64,000 nt of DNA from Thioalkalivibrio sulfidiphilus HL-EbGr7 (GCF_000021985.1 NC_011901.1:372001-436000); one strand, 5' to 3'. Positions 1 to 8,987 are shown, numbered from the stretch's first letter. A program made the numbers and translations. The notes: generated by a model not told the origin, from the sequence alone.

Positions 1-759
1 CAGGGCCGCGAAACGGATCGTGGCATCGGCACTCAGGCGCGCGGCCTGGGTGAGCACCATGAGGGTGTGCACCCCGGTGTCGATCTCGGGGTGGTACTTG
101 GGCGGCTGGGGCACGCCGAACAGCCGCTCGATCTCCGGGAACAGCACCGCCAGCGCGCCGCAGTCCCGCAGCACTTCGAAGAAGGTGGCCGGCGAGCCCT
201 CGCCCAGGGCCCGCTCCATCTCCTGCCAGACCCGTTCCGGCACCAGGGCGTCCACTTCGCCCGCAGCGACCATGCGGCGCATCAGCGCGCGGGTTTCGTC
301 CGCCACCCGGAAGCCCAGGTGGGCAAAACGTGCGGCGAAGCGGGCCACCCGCAGGATGCGTACCGGGTCCTCGGCGAAGGCGGGGGAGACGTGACGCAGC
401 AGCCGGGCCTCCAGATCCGCCCGGCCGTTGAAGGGGTCGATGAGGCCGCCGGCCTCGTCCCGGGCCATGGCGTTGATGGTGAGATCCCGGCGCAGCAGGT
501 CCTCTTCCAGGGTGACGTCCGGTTCGGCGTGCACCACGAACCCCCGGTAGCCGGGCGCGGTCTTGCGCTCGGTGCGTGCCAGGGCGTGTTCCTCGTGGGT
601 CTCGGGGTGCAGGAATACCGGGAAGTCCCGGCCCACCTGCCGGTAGCCCAGGTCCAGCATCTGCGCCGCGGTGGCGCCCACCACCACCCAGTCCCGCTCC
701 CGCACCGGCAGGCCCAGGAGTTCGTCGCGCACCGCGCCGCCGACCAGATAGGTTTTCAT
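1..759 (-). CDS. cca: CCA tRNA nucleotidyltransferase, C-terminus off window
   Basis: This is the N-terminal 253 residues of the enzyme that adds or repairs the 3' CCA end of tRNAs. The protein opens with [18 protein letters not shown], the nucleotidyltransferase signature, followed by the E21-R-D23-W metal-binding region and the [10 protein letters not shown] motif near residue 95. The fragment ends just after [10 protein letters not shown], the beginning of the HD phosphohydrolase domain found in the long bacterial form, so about 150 residues should lie beyond the left edge. The start is the ATG at 757-759. Its upstream region carries a nested palindrome (807-983). The family assignment is firm because the visible part is colinear with the E. 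coli protein as I remember it. Confidence 0.95.
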   Translation of the reverse strand, partial: MKTYLVGGAVRDELLGLPVRERDWVVVGATAAQMLDLGYRQVGRDFPVFLHPETHEEHALARTERKTAPGYRGFVVHAEPDVTLEEDLLRRDLTINAMARDEAGGLIDPFNGRADLEARLLRHVSPAFAEDPVRILRVARFAARFAHLGFRVADETRALMRRMVAAGEVDALVPERVWQEMERALGEGSPATFFEVLRDCGALAVLFPEIERLFGVPQPPKYHPEIDTGVHTLMVLTQAARLSADATIRFAAL

Positions 760-806
760 GGATGCAGTGTAGGGCGAGGATACGATGGGCTTCAAAACAT
801 CTTAAT

Positions 807-983
807 GGACAGGATGAACAGGGTTTGCAGAACAAGAATGAAATGAAAAGCTTCGGACAGGATTGACATGATTCACACGATTATTTTGTAGATCTTTTAA
901 TCCAGTAAATCATGTCAATCCTGTCAGGTCCTTTCGCGCCTTGTTGATCTCATCGATCTGCAATGATCCTGTTCATCCTGTCC
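807..983. repeat. nested palindromic intergenic repeat (GACAGGATT family)
   Basis: Two pairs of inverted arms are nested in the gap between cca and the epimerase-like gene. The outer pair is GGACAGGATGAACAGG at 807-822 against its exact reverse complement at 968-983. The inner pair is GACAGGATTGACATGATT at 856-873 against its exact reverse complement at 908-925. The inner motif recurs, with one or two changes, at 34249-34310 and 41913-41982. No gene is visible inside. Confidence 0.85.
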
Positions 984-1019
984 CTTGGTTTTGAATCTCG
1001 GCGTCTCCGCGGCAGACCC

Positions 1020-1964
1020 TCACGCCCGCCCGGCCGTGTTGCGCAGGCGCTGGATGCGGGATTCCCGGTTGTTGCGGCCCAGGTAGCGGGGCGCGACGGA
1101 TTCCAGGCTGGTGGGGCAGGTGCCGCCGCCGGGGCAGACGTTGTCCCGCTGCAGGGAGCGGTAGTTGTCCAGGGAGAAGGGCTTGCCGGGGACGTATTCG
1201 AACACCGTGGCCTGGAGCCTGGAGGCCCAGTCGGGCAGGCCGATGATGGCGCGGCGCAGACCCAGGGTGCGGGCGGTGTACTGCACCAGTTCCTTGAGGG
1301 TGTAGACCTTCGGGCCACACAGGTCGTAGCGCTGGCCGAAGGTCCCGGCGTCTTCCAGGCTGTCCACGAAACGCGTGACCACGTCGCCCACGTACACCGG
1401 CGCGAAGCGCGCCCCGGGGCAGGCGAGCGGCAGGACCGGCGCGATGCGCAGCAGGCCGGCGAAGCGGTTGAGGAAGCTGTCGCCGGGTCCGAAGATGACC
1501 GAGGGGCGGAAGATGGTCACCTTGGTGTCGCCGCTCTGGGTGCGCACCAGGCTCTCCGCCTCGCCCTTGGTGCGCTGGTAGAGGCTGGTGCCGGTGCCGG
1601 CGTCGGCGCCCAGGGCGCTCATGTGCAGCAGGCGTTTCACCCCCGTGGCGCGGCAGGTCTCGGCCACGTGCCGGGACAGGTCCACGTGGGCGCGGCGGAA
1701 GCCGCTGCCGTCATGGCCCTTCTCGTTGAGGATGCCGATCAGATTGACCACTGCGTCGCAGCCGGTGAAGTGGCGCTTCAGCGTGGCCGGGTCGTTGACA
1801 TCGCCCTCGATGAGGCTCACGCCGGGCAGGACCAGCAGGTCGCGGTGACGCTCCCGGCGGCGGGTGATGACCTTCACCCGGCGGCCGCTGGCGATGAGTC
1901 GCGCCACCAGGTGGCTGCCCACGAACCCCGTGCCGCCCAGCACGCAAACGGTGTTGATCTTCAT
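1020..1964 (-). CDS. NAD(P)-binding epimerase / complex I 39-kDa-subunit-like protein
   Basis: A 314-residue protein of the extended short-chain dehydrogenase superfamily. It starts with MKINTVCVLGGTGFVGSHL, a Rossmann dinucleotide-binding GxxGxxG motif, and contains FRPSVIFGPGDSFLNR, typical of the NDUFA9-like (COG0702) atypical branch. The catalytic YxxxK appears as YQRTK near residue 150. Members bind NAD(P)H, and many act on quinone- or sugar-related substrates or have structural roles; the substrate here cannot be told. It lies alone, divergent from the aldehyde dehydrogenase on its right. The start ATG at 1962-1964 gives the complete Rossmann strand. Confidence 0.85.
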   Translation of the reverse strand: MKINTVCVLGGTGFVGSHLVARLIASGRRVKVITRRRERHRDLLVLPGVSLIEGDVNDPATLKRHFTGCDAVVNLIGILNEKGHDGSGFRRAHVDLSRHVAETCRATGVKRLLHMSALGADAGTGTSLYQRTKGEAESLVRTQSGDTKVTIFRPSVIFGPGDSFLNRFAGLLRIAPVLPLACPGARFAPVYVGDVVTRFVDSLEDAGTFGQRYDLCGPKVYTLKELVQYTARTLGLRRAIIGLPDWASRLQATVFEYVPGKPFSLDNYRSLQRDNVCPGGGTCPTSLESVAPRYLGRNNRESRIQRLRNTAGRA

Positions 1965-2112
1965 GAAGCCGTGCTCCCCAATGCGGATTGCTATTTGAAC
2001 GGGCGCTTATATTAGCGTACTGGGGCGCCCGTGGAGACCCATCGGGCGAAACCCCTTGCGGCTCGCGTACACTTAAGGGGCGTGACACGAAACCTTCAAT
2101 GAGGAATGCCTC

Positions 2113-3477
2113 GTGGTGATGCAGTCCGTGAATCCGGTCAATGGTGCCGTCCTGGGCCGTTTCGACACCTGGGAGTGGCCCCGTGTGGACAAGGCCCTGG
2201 GCCTGGCGGCCAGTGCCGCACCGGAATGGGCGCAGACCCCCCTGCCGGACCGGGCTGAACGGCTGCGCCGGGCGGCGCAGATCCTGCGCCAGCGCCGGGA
2301 TCAATACGCCGGCATCATCACCCAGGAGATGGGCAAGCTTTCCAGCGAGGCCCGGGCCGAGATCGACAAGTGCGCCGCGGTCTGTGATTTCTACGCCGGG
2401 GAAGGGCCGCGCTTCCTGGCCGACGCGATGCTGGCATCCGACGCCAGCCGCTCCCTGATCGCCTGGCAGCCCCTGGGCACGGTGCTGGCGGTGATGCCCT
2501 GGAATTTCCCCTTCTGGCAGGTGTTCCGCTTCGCCGCGCCCGCGCTGATGGCCGGCAACACCGCCCTGCTCAAGCACGCCTCCAACGTGCCGCGCTGCGC
2601 GCTGGCCATCGAGGAGGTGTTCAGGGAGGCGGGTTTCCCGGAGGGGGCGTTCCAGACCCTGATGATCCCGGCCTCCGCAGTGGAGGCGGTGATCCGGGAT
2701 CGTCGGGTGCACGCGGTGACCCTGACCGGCAGCGAGCCCGCGGGCCGGGCCGTGGCCGCGGCCGCCGGTGCCGTGCTCAAGAAGGCGGTGCTGGAACTGG
2801 GCGGTTCCGATCCCTTCGTGGTGCTGGAGGATGCGGACCTGGAACTGACCGTGCAGCAGGCGGTGGCCTCCCGGTTCATGAACGCGGGTCAGAGCTGCAT
2901 CGCCGCCAAGCGTTTCGTGGTGCTGGAGGGGGTTGCCGAGGCGTTCCTGTCGCGTTTTCGCGAGGCGGTTCGGGCGCTCAGGCCGGGAGACCCGAGCCAC
3001 GAGGCCACCACCCTGGCACCCATGGCACGTACCGATCTGCGCGATGAACTGCATCGGCAGGTGCAGCAGTCCATCGCCGCCGGTGCCGTGCCCCTGGAGG
3101 GCTGCGAGCCCGTGCCGGGCAAGGGGGCCTGGTACCGGCCCTCCGTCCTGGACCAGGTCGGCCCTGGCATGCCCGCCTACGACGAGGAACTGTTCGGGCC
3201 GGTGGCCGCGATCCTCCGCGCCCGGGACGAGGAAGATGCCCTGCGCATCGCCAACGACACCCGTTTCGGCCTGGGCGGCAGCGTCTGGACCCGGGATGTG
3301 GCGCGGGGCGAGGCGCTGGCACGCCGGCTGGCCTGCGGCTGTGCCTTCGTCAACGGACTGGTGAAGAGCGACCCCAGGCTGCCCTTCGGCGGCATCAAGG
3401 ATTCCGGCTATGGCCGTGAACTCTCCGCCCTGGGCATGCGCGAATTCCTGAACGCCAAGACGGTCTGGGTCCGCTAG
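2113..3477 (+). CDS. NAD(P)-dependent aldehyde dehydrogenase (succinate-semialdehyde dehydrogenase type)
   Basis: A 454-residue aldehyde dehydrogenase that oxidizes an aldehyde to the acid with NAD(P). The general-base glutamate lies in LELGGSDP (E228) and the nucleophile in NAGQSCIAAK (C262); the cofactor-binding TGSEPAGR motif precedes them. Length and sequence fit the short succinate-semialdehyde dehydrogenase branch (YneI/Sad-like), so succinate semialdehyde is the most likely substrate, but this is by family only. The first start is GTG 2113; ATG 2119 is an alternative two codons downstream. GAGG at 2101-2104 could serve either. The gene is followed after 37 bp by the DedA gene and may share its transcript. 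Confidence 0.88.
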   Translation: MVMQSVNPVNGAVLGRFDTWEWPRVDKALGLAASAAPEWAQTPLPDRAERLRRAAQILRQRRDQYAGIITQEMGKLSSEARAEIDKCAAVCDFYAGEGPRFLADAMLASDASRSLIAWQPLGTVLAVMPWNFPFWQVFRFAAPALMAGNTALLKHASNVPRCALAIEEVFREAGFPEGAFQTLMIPASAVEAVIRDRRVHAVTLTGSEPAGRAVAAAAGAVLKKAVLELGGSDPFVVLEDADLELTVQQAVASRFMNAGQSCIAAKRFVVLEGVAEAFLSRFREAVRALRPGDPSHEATTLAPMARTDLRDELHRQVQQSIAAGAVPLEGCEPVPGKGAWYRPSVLDQVGPGMPAYDEELFGPVAAILRARDEEDALRIANDTRFGLGGSVWTRDVARGEALARRLACGCAFVNGLVKSDPRLPFGGIKDSGYGRELSALGMREFLNAKTVWVR

Positions 3478-3514
3478 TGGATCCCCGCTTCGGGAATTCC
3501 GGCGACGCCGGTCC

Positions 3515-4135
3515 GTGTGGGTGCGCGCCATGAGCCTGGCGGACATGGCCGGCGAGGCCGTTGAACGCCTGGGCTACGTGGGCCTAGGCATGACCATGCT
3601 GGCGCTGGCGCCGGAATTCCTCATGCCCTTCGCCGGTTTCCTGGCCAACCAGTCCCAGCTCAATCTGCTCGGGGTGATCATCGCCGGCACCGTCGGTGGC
3701 ACCCTTGGCTCGACGATCCTCTACCTCATTGCCCGACGGGTGGGTGAGCGGCGGGTGCGCCGCTTCTTCCAGCGCCGGGGACGATTCCTGCTGCTGCGGG
3801 AAAGCGATCTGGATACCGTGCTGGACGTGTATGATCAGCATGGGGAGATCCTGGTGCTGGCGGGCCGTTTCGTGCCCACGGTGCGCAGCCTGGTCTCCCT
3901 GCCCGCGGGCCTGCTGCCCATGCCGTTTCCCCGCTTCTTCCTGTTCACCCTGGCGGGCACGGGTCTCTGGTGTGCCGTGCTCGCCGTGGGCGGCTACCTG
4001 ATGGGCGCCCAGTGGCGCCTGCTGGAATCCTGGCTGGGGTTCTACGGTGCCACGGTGTTCAGCCTGATTCTGCTGGCAATAGGGCTGTTCGCCCTGCAGC
4101 GGGTGAAGGAGGCGGTGCTTGGGAGTGAGAAGTGA
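3515..4135 (+). CDS. DedA-family integral membrane protein
   Basis: A 206-residue inner-membrane protein of the DedA/SNARE-associated family, whose members are linked to lipid carrier recycling and membrane homeostasis. The family core is visible as FLANQSQLNLLGVIIAGTVG followed by GSTILYLIARRVG, and the conserved re-entrant segment as GRFVPTVRSLVSLPAG. Several hydrophobic helices follow, ending in a short basic tail. The start could be GTG 3515 or ATG 3530 (MSLADMAGE); the second fits the family length better. The stop region carries a heptamer-like stretch (4118-4152) of the GAAGTG type seen elsewhere in the window. Confidence 0.87.
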   Translation: MWVRAMSLADMAGEAVERLGYVGLGMTMLALAPEFLMPFAGFLANQSQLNLLGVIIAGTVGGTLGSTILYLIARRVGERRVRRFFQRRGRFLLLRESDLDTVLDVYDQHGEILVLAGRFVPTVRSLVSLPAGLLPMPFPRFFLFTLAGTGLWCAVLAVGGYLMGAQWRLLESWLGFYGATVFSLILLAIGLFALQRVKEAVLGSEK

Positions 4136-4210
4136 GAATCGGGAAGTGGGAAAAATCGGGGTTCCGGGTGTGTTGACGGTATTCGATGCCTGCGACGGGG
4201 TGCCGCTGAC

Positions 4211-5497
4211 TTGAAAGCCGTGCTGCGTGGCCTTGCGGCCTTGTTGCTGTTTCTTCCCCTGCTGTTCTGCACACCGGTGCTTGCCCAGACGAGCGCGCCG
4301 CTCGTGAGCGAGATCCGTTTCGAGGGCAACCGGGTGACACGGGAGTCCGTGTTGCGCCAGGAACTGCTGATCCGCGAGGGTGAGCATGCAACGCCTGAAC
4401 GTATCGAGGCCTCGCGCCAGTCCATCATGAACCTGGGGCTGTTCAAAAACGTGGAGACGGACGTCGACACGCAGCCCGATGGCCTGGTGGTGACCTTTCA
4501 TCTCACCGAGAAGTATTTCTATTTCGCCCTGCCCCGGCTCAACCGCAGCTCAGACGGCGACATCCGCTACGGCGGCGAGCTGCGTGCCGACAACCTGTTC
4601 GGTCTCAATCAGCAGCTGCGCCTGCTGTACGAGCTGGAGGAGAACGGTGATGGCGGTAGTGAGCAGGGCTCCAGCCAGTTCAGTCTCGACTACAACGTGC
4701 CCCGGGTGCCGTTTACCCGCTTCGGCGCAGGCCTGAGCCTGGGTGAAAAGGTCACGGATCAGTCCCCCTCGGGTGGCGATCTCCCGGATCTCTATGAACA
4801 GCGCAGCCGCCATGTGGGCCTGTCCCTGTCGCGCTGGCTGGACCGGCGTGGTCCCAGCCGGGGCTGGCGCATGACCCTGGGCACACGCTGGGAGTCCCGT
4901 TCCTTCAGCGCCCTGGACCCGGGCGCGGCCGTGCCCGAGGACGGCGAGGACGTGAGCTGGGGCGTTGGCGTGAGCTTCACCGACGTGGCGGATCTCGGCG
5001 TGCGCAGGGAGGGCGTGGCCTACGGCGGCGGCATCTCCTTCGGCAGCACGGAACTGGGTGCGGACCGGGATCACCAGCGCATTGACCTCTTCTACCGCCG
5101 CTACCAGACCCTGGGCGGCGATCTCCCGGCGAGCCTGTACTGGCAGCTGCGGGGCGGCTGGGCCGGCGACACCCCCTTTGGTGACGACGCCTACAGCATC
5201 GGCAGCGGCTCAAGCCTGCGGGGCTATACCCGGGATTTCCGCACCGGCGACATGCAACTGCTGGCCAACGTGGAGTACCTGCACCCGCTGTTCGGTAACC
5301 CGGCCGTGCGCGGCGTGGTGTTCACGGACATCGGCGGTGTCTGGGACAAGGATGATATCGACCCGGGCGACATCCACGTGGGCGCGGGCGTGGGCCTGCG
5401 CATCAACCTGCGCTGGTTCGTGAGAACGGATATCCGGGTGGATGCCGCGTACGGCAACGAGGGAAGGGTGTACGCGGGGACGAGTCACACATTTTAG
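4211..5497 (+). CDS. Outer-membrane BamA/TamA-like protein with one POTRA domain
   Basis: A 428-residue exported protein. Residues 1-26 are a signal peptide ending at VLAQ. Residues about 30-105 form one POTRA domain (VSEIRFEGNRVTRESVLRQE, then NLGLFKNVETDVD). The rest is a predicted 16-strand Omp85-type barrel with the GSGSSLRGYTRDF lid-loop motif near residue 335 and a C-terminal aromatic residue (SHTF). Full BamA has five POTRA domains and TamA three, so this is a short single-POTRA Omp85 relative. Such proteins act in outer-membrane protein or lipid transport, but the substrate is unknown. The start is TTG 4211, the only start that gives the complete signal peptide. It stands alone, convergent with moaA. 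Confidence 0.82.
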   Translation: MKAVLRGLAALLLFLPLLFCTPVLAQTSAPLVSEIRFEGNRVTRESVLRQELLIREGEHATPERIEASRQSIMNLGLFKNVETDVDTQPDGLVVTFHLTEKYFYFALPRLNRSSDGDIRYGGELRADNLFGLNQQLRLLYELEENGDGGSEQGSSQFSLDYNVPRVPFTRFGAGLSLGEKVTDQSPSGGDLPDLYEQRSRHVGLSLSRWLDRRGPSRGWRMTLGTRWESRSFSALDPGAAVPEDGEDVSWGVGVSFTDVADLGVRREGVAYGGGISFGSTELGADRDHQRIDLFYRRYQTLGGDLPASLYWQLRGGWAGDTPFGDDAYSIGSGSSLRGYTRDFRTGDMQLLANVEYLHPLFGNPAVRGVVFTDIGGVWDKDDIDPGDIHVGAGVGLRINLRWFVRTDIRVDAAYGNEGRVYAGTSHTF

Positions 5498-5569
5498 AGC
5501 TCTAGAGACAAGCGGCTAGATACAAGAGGCAAGAAACGGCAAAAGACTTGTCTCTTGTCTCTGCGGCGA
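5498..5569. repeat. CAAGAGA-type heptamer arrays in inverted arrangement
   Basis: The short gap between two convergent genes holds GAGACAAG and CAAGAGGCAAG-like repeats on the left and their complements CTTGTCTCTTGTCTCT on the right. Together they can fold into a bidirectional hairpin, so this may be the shared terminator of the outer-membrane protein gene and moaA. The same heptamer type recurs around 30106-30320. Confidence 0.6.
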
Positions 5570-6553
5570 TTAGCCGCCCGTCATCGACATGAAGCGCATC
5601 ACCTTGCCGGGCTCGTCCTTGAACTCGTGGCGTTCGGGCTTGAGGTCCACGGCGCGCTGGATGGCCTCCAGCAGTTCCGCGTCGCTGCAGCCGGCGCGCA
5701 GCAGGGGGCGCAGCTCCAGGTTGTGCTCCTGGCCCAGGCAGGTGTAGATCGTGCCGTCCACGGACAGGCGCACCCGGTTGCAGGTCTCGCAGAAGTGCTG
5801 GGAGATGGGGGTGATGAAGCCGATCTTGAGATCCGTGCCGGCCACCTGCATGTAGCGGGCGGGGCCGCCGCCGGGCATCACACCGGGCACCAGCTCGAAG
5901 CGCTCGGCGAGGCGCGCCTTCACGTCCTGCAGGTTCACGTAGTGATCCGCGCTGGCGTGACGGCCGGTGTCGCCCATGGGCATGGTCTCGATGAAGCGCA
6001 GGGTGAAACCGTGCGCCAGGCAGAACTCCACCATGTCCTCGAACTCGCCGTCGTTGACCCCCTTCATGGCGACCATGTTGATCTTGATGGGGGAGAAGCC
6101 GGCGGCCTTGGCGGCCATCAGGCCGTCCAGCACCTTCTCCAGCTTGCCACCGGTGACCTGCTTGAAGACCTCGGGCTTGAGGGAGTCCAGGCTCACGTTG
6201 ATGCGCGCCACGCCGGCATCCTTGAGGGCCTGGGCATGCTTGGCCATGCGGGTGGCGTTGGTGGACAGCGAAATGTCGTTGATGCCGGGCAGGGCGGCCA
6301 GGCGGGAGACCAGGTCTGGGATGTCCTTGCGCACCAGGGGTTCACCGCCGGTGATGCGCACGCGCTGCACGCCAAGCTGACCGAAGGCGCCCATGACCCG
6401 GGCGATCTCGTCGAAGCTCAGCCAGTGCTCCGGCTCCTCAAAGTCCTTAAAGCCCTTGGGCATGCAGTAGAAACAGCGCAGGTCGCACTGGTCCGTGACC
6501 GAAAGGCGCACGTATTCGATGTGTCTGCCGAAGCGATCTGTCAGTTGTGCCAT
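5570..6553 (-). CDS. moaA: GTP 3',8-cyclase MoaA (molybdenum cofactor biosynthesis)
   Basis: A 327-residue radical SAM enzyme that converts GTP into the cyclic intermediate of the first step of molybdopterin synthesis. The radical-SAM cluster cysteines are C23, C27 and C30 (TDQCDLRCFYC). The second cluster is in FCETCNRVRLS plus the cysteine in IYTCLG. The protein ends in GG, as MoaA requires for catalysis. The start ATG at 6551-6553 gives the canonical N-terminus DRFGRHIEYVRLSVTD. It lies about 2.4 kb from the molybdenum enzyme SoeABC, which depends on this cofactor; no other moa gene is in view. Confidence 0.96.
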   Translation of the reverse strand: MAQLTDRFGRHIEYVRLSVTDQCDLRCFYCMPKGFKDFEEPEHWLSFDEIARVMGAFGQLGVQRVRITGGEPLVRKDIPDLVSRLAALPGINDISLSTNATRMAKHAQALKDAGVARINVSLDSLKPEVFKQVTGGKLEKVLDGLMAAKAAGFSPIKINMVAMKGVNDGEFEDMVEFCLAHGFTLRFIETMPMGDTGRHASADHYVNLQDVKARLAERFELVPGVMPGGGPARYMQVAGTDLKIGFITPISQHFCETCNRVRLSVDGTIYTCLGQEHNLELRPLLRAGCSDAELLEAIQRAVDLKPERHEFKDEPGKVMRFMSMTGG

Positions 6554-6810
6554 GTGCCTTGCCCTCCAGCCTGCCCGTTCTTCTGTGTGCCGATTCCGGC
6601 ATTCGGCCGTCTTGTGCGGTCGTCCATTTGCCAGCTTACGTCAACCCTGACCCGGATTTCCATGGTATAAAGATCGTGGTTATTCCTCAGCGGCAGGAAA
6701 AGCAGCATAGGTATCAATGGCTTGTGTTGCCTTTCTCGGCAAGGCGCAGGCCGGAATGCCGCTGGTGTGCCGTGAATCGTTCCAGGTTAGATGCATTCGA
6801 GGTCGATTTT

Positions 6811-7977
6811 ATGCCATCGGGCCCCCGCGAGATCATCACCCCCTTCCGCCCCATCCCCCTGGAAGTCCCTGAGGGCATGAAGCCCAACGAGTTCTTCAAC
6901 AGCACCGAAAACCTGGCGGATCTCGCCCTCAACAACGGCCTGCTGGTAAACCCCGAGAACCTGTTGCTTTACCGAAAGGCCCTCGGCCACAGCAACACCT
7001 TCGACACCTCCATCATCTACAACACCTCCAAGGTCATCCTGGACCCCCTGGCCCGCCCGGTGCGCCGCACCCAGGTGCCGGAACCGGTGCGTCATGTGTG
7101 GAACCGCATGAACGGCATCATCATCGACTACATGCTGGAGCAGTATCCGGACCCGACCGAGGCCCTGATCCTGGCCGGCGAGGCGAGCCTGGACGCCACC
7201 TGGCCGTTGACCTCTCCCGGCGTGCCCAGCATCCGCATGCTGCATAACCATTTCATCGTCTTCCCCATGGCGGACCTGCGCGACGCCCCCCTGGCCGACC
7301 CGAAGAACCCGAACCTCACCGACGGCGGTCAGCACAGCCTGTTCCAGGCCTACATGCGCGATGTCTACCGGGCCTTCTTCACCCGGGCGCTGGACCTGAG
7401 GGTGCTCAAGCCCACCGCCGACGAGAACGCCCGCATCGAACTCACCGGCTATCCCCAGGGCCTGCCCAGCTGGGAGATCCAGGGCGGTGCCGATGCCCTG
7501 AAGGAGGTGCGTTTCTGGAAGGAATACGACGCGATCCTGCAGGGTTTCCTGGATTTCTACCGGACCTTCTTCACCCAGGTCTCCACCCGCGGCGCTCCCA
7601 TGCCCGAGGGGGTGTACTTCCCGGAGGCGGTGGAGGAGGTGCTGCTGTTCAACAACGACTTCCTGCGCACCGCCAAGAAGGTGCGCGACCGCTGCATCAC
7701 CGACGCCCGCTATGCCCATGCCATCCGCTGGCAGCCGGCCTTCAAGCAGATCATCTACCGCAACGACGACGGCAAGCTGATCGTGACCATCAGCCAGAAC
7801 TCCATCGGCAATGCCATCACTGAGCTGCTCGGCGTGGTGGTCAAGCGCGTGCCCGACGCCGAGGCCTATGAGCGCTTTGAGCCGAGGCTCATCGAGCACC
7901 TGCTGGCGGTGCGCCGGCGGTTGATCGAGGCGGATCTGGGGGAGGGGGTTGCGACGGCGTATTGGGGGGCGGAGTAA
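6811..7977 (+). CDS. Unrecognised 388-aa cytoplasmic protein
   Basis: The protein begins MPSGPREIITPFRPIPLEVP and has no signal peptide or membrane segment. It has a well-conserved look: MLHNHFIVFPMADLRDAP near residue 145, ELTGYPQGLPSWEIQGG, and a long charged helical C-terminal half. I do not recognise a family. The HNHFIVFP segment faintly recalls histidine-rich nucleotidyl-transfer motifs, but no complete HIT or GalT motif is present. The frame is open upstream to 6547 and overlaps moaA's 5' end; I chose ATG 6811 because the upstream part has low coding quality. Repeat copy A begins about 34 bp past the stop. Confidence 0.7.
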   Translation: MPSGPREIITPFRPIPLEVPEGMKPNEFFNSTENLADLALNNGLLVNPENLLLYRKALGHSNTFDTSIIYNTSKVILDPLARPVRRTQVPEPVRHVWNRMNGIIIDYMLEQYPDPTEALILAGEASLDATWPLTSPGVPSIRMLHNHFIVFPMADLRDAPLADPKNPNLTDGGQHSLFQAYMRDVYRAFFTRALDLRVLKPTADENARIELTGYPQGLPSWEIQGGADALKEVRFWKEYDAILQGFLDFYRTFFTQVSTRGAPMPEGVYFPEAVEEVLLFNNDFLRTAKKVRDRCITDARYAHAIRWQPAFKQIIYRNDDGKLIVTISQNSIGNAITELLGVVVKRVPDAEAYERFEPRLIEHLLAVRRRLIEADLGEGVATAYWGAE

Positions 7978-8010
7978 TCGTAATAAAGCTGGCTGGCTTT
8001 TGATCCAGCC

Positions 8011-8676
8011 AAAGTCAAAGGCTTCCGATCCGGCTTGCAGCCGGCTCGGGTTACTTTCTTTGCTTGTCCAAAGAAAGTAACCAAAGAAAAGACACCCGAG
8101 TTTCTCGCCCCTGCGGGGTGCCCTGCGCGCGGGGGCGTTCCGGGGAGGTCGGCTGACAGGCCGTCCGTGGCCTGACAGCCGACGCGCCGCATCCTTGCGG
8201 CGCCCCTGACGGGCTTTGACCCCGGAACACCCCCGTGCTCGGCGAGAAAAACGGGGGGGGACGTCAAAGGCAGCAACCCTTTGACCTTCGGTGGGGTTGT
8301 GTTCTTTTGTAGGAGCCCCGACCCCGGGGCGAATTTCCCACCATTCGCCCCGGGGTCGGGGCTCCTACCAGGAAAACCCAAGGCAGATCGAAGCGGTTTT
8401 GATCTGCCTCCCCCCTTATGCCGCACCGAGTAGCGCAGGCTTCGAGGGATTAAGCCCGAAGGGGCGCCGCAGGGATGCGGCGCGTCGCCTGCCAGGCCAA
8501 GGACGGCCTGTCAGGCGACCCCCTCGAAGCCGAGCAACGCAGGGCACCCGCTACAAGCGGGTGCGGCATCGGGGTGTCCTTCTTTTGGTTACTTTTCTTG
8601 GACAAGCAAGAAAAGTAACCCGAGCCCCGTGCAACGGGGATCGGAAGCCTTTGACTTCGACTTCGATTTTGACTTT
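8011..8676. repeat. ~665-bp palindromic dispersed element, copy A
   Basis: The element opens with AAAGTCAAAGGCTTCCGATC and closes with the near-complement GATCGGAAGCCTTTGACTT, i.e. terminal inverted repeats of about 20 bp. Just inside each end is a strong hairpin: 8049-8082 (arms GGTTACTTTCTTTG) and 8587-8620 (arms GGTTACTTTTCTTG), with complementary 6-base loops CTTGTC and GACAAG. In the middle, 8309-8368 forms a third hairpin with arms starting GTAGGAGCCCCGAC. GC-rich CAGCCGAC/GCCGCATCC hairpins fill the space between. Copy B lies at 49337-50002 in the same orientation with only scattered differences. Short open frames here do not look coding. Confidence 0.88.
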
Positions 8677-8810
8677 GTCATGAGCAATTGACTCAATCCG
8701 ATTGCAAAGCGGATCGAAAGCCTTTGACTTCGAATTCCGCGTGAATCACCCACCACGACCAATGCTTCCACCCGACGACTGGGTCGCAAAACCGAGCGAA
8801 GCAAGGGTCC

Positions 8811-8875
8811 GGCGGCCATGGGCCGCCCTATGGGTCGGTGAAGCACGTCAATCCATAGGGCGGGCCGTGCCCGCC
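8811..8875. repeat. REP-like inverted repeat (GGGCGGGCC/CCTATGG type)
   Basis: The left arm GGCCGCCCTATGG ends at 8833 and the right arm CCATAGGGCGGGCC starts at 8853, separated by about 20 bases. The core GGCCCGCCCTATG recurs at 15044-15075 and 18513-18533, so this is a small dispersed REP-type family. It lies between repeat copy A and the soe terminator. Confidence 0.75.
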
Positions 8876-8936
8876 AGGCCGTCGCCATCAAGGAAGCCGC
8901 CGCACATGGCGCCCCGCATCATCCTGTCATGCAAAA

Positions 8937-8960
8937 GAAAAGGGCCATACGGCCCTTTTC
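8937..8960 (-). terminator. Intrinsic terminator of the soe operon
   Basis: GAAAAGGGCC and GGCCCTTTTC pair around a four-base loop, about 28 bp past the soeC stop. On the minus strand the stem is followed by a T-rich stretch, so a Rho-independent stop for soeABC fits. Confidence 0.8.
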
Positions 8961-8987
8961 TTCACTCCACCGATTAATCGGTACGCA

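Noticed and set aside
1711-3546. Long minus-strand frame opposite the aldehyde dehydrogenase
   Set aside because: Shadow of a clear family protein in high-GC DNA; composition is histidine/arginine/glycine-rich without any domain.
8291-8683. Frames within repeat copy A (and 49294-49750 in copy B)
   Set aside because: They follow hairpin arms and differ in frame between copies; the element looks non-coding.
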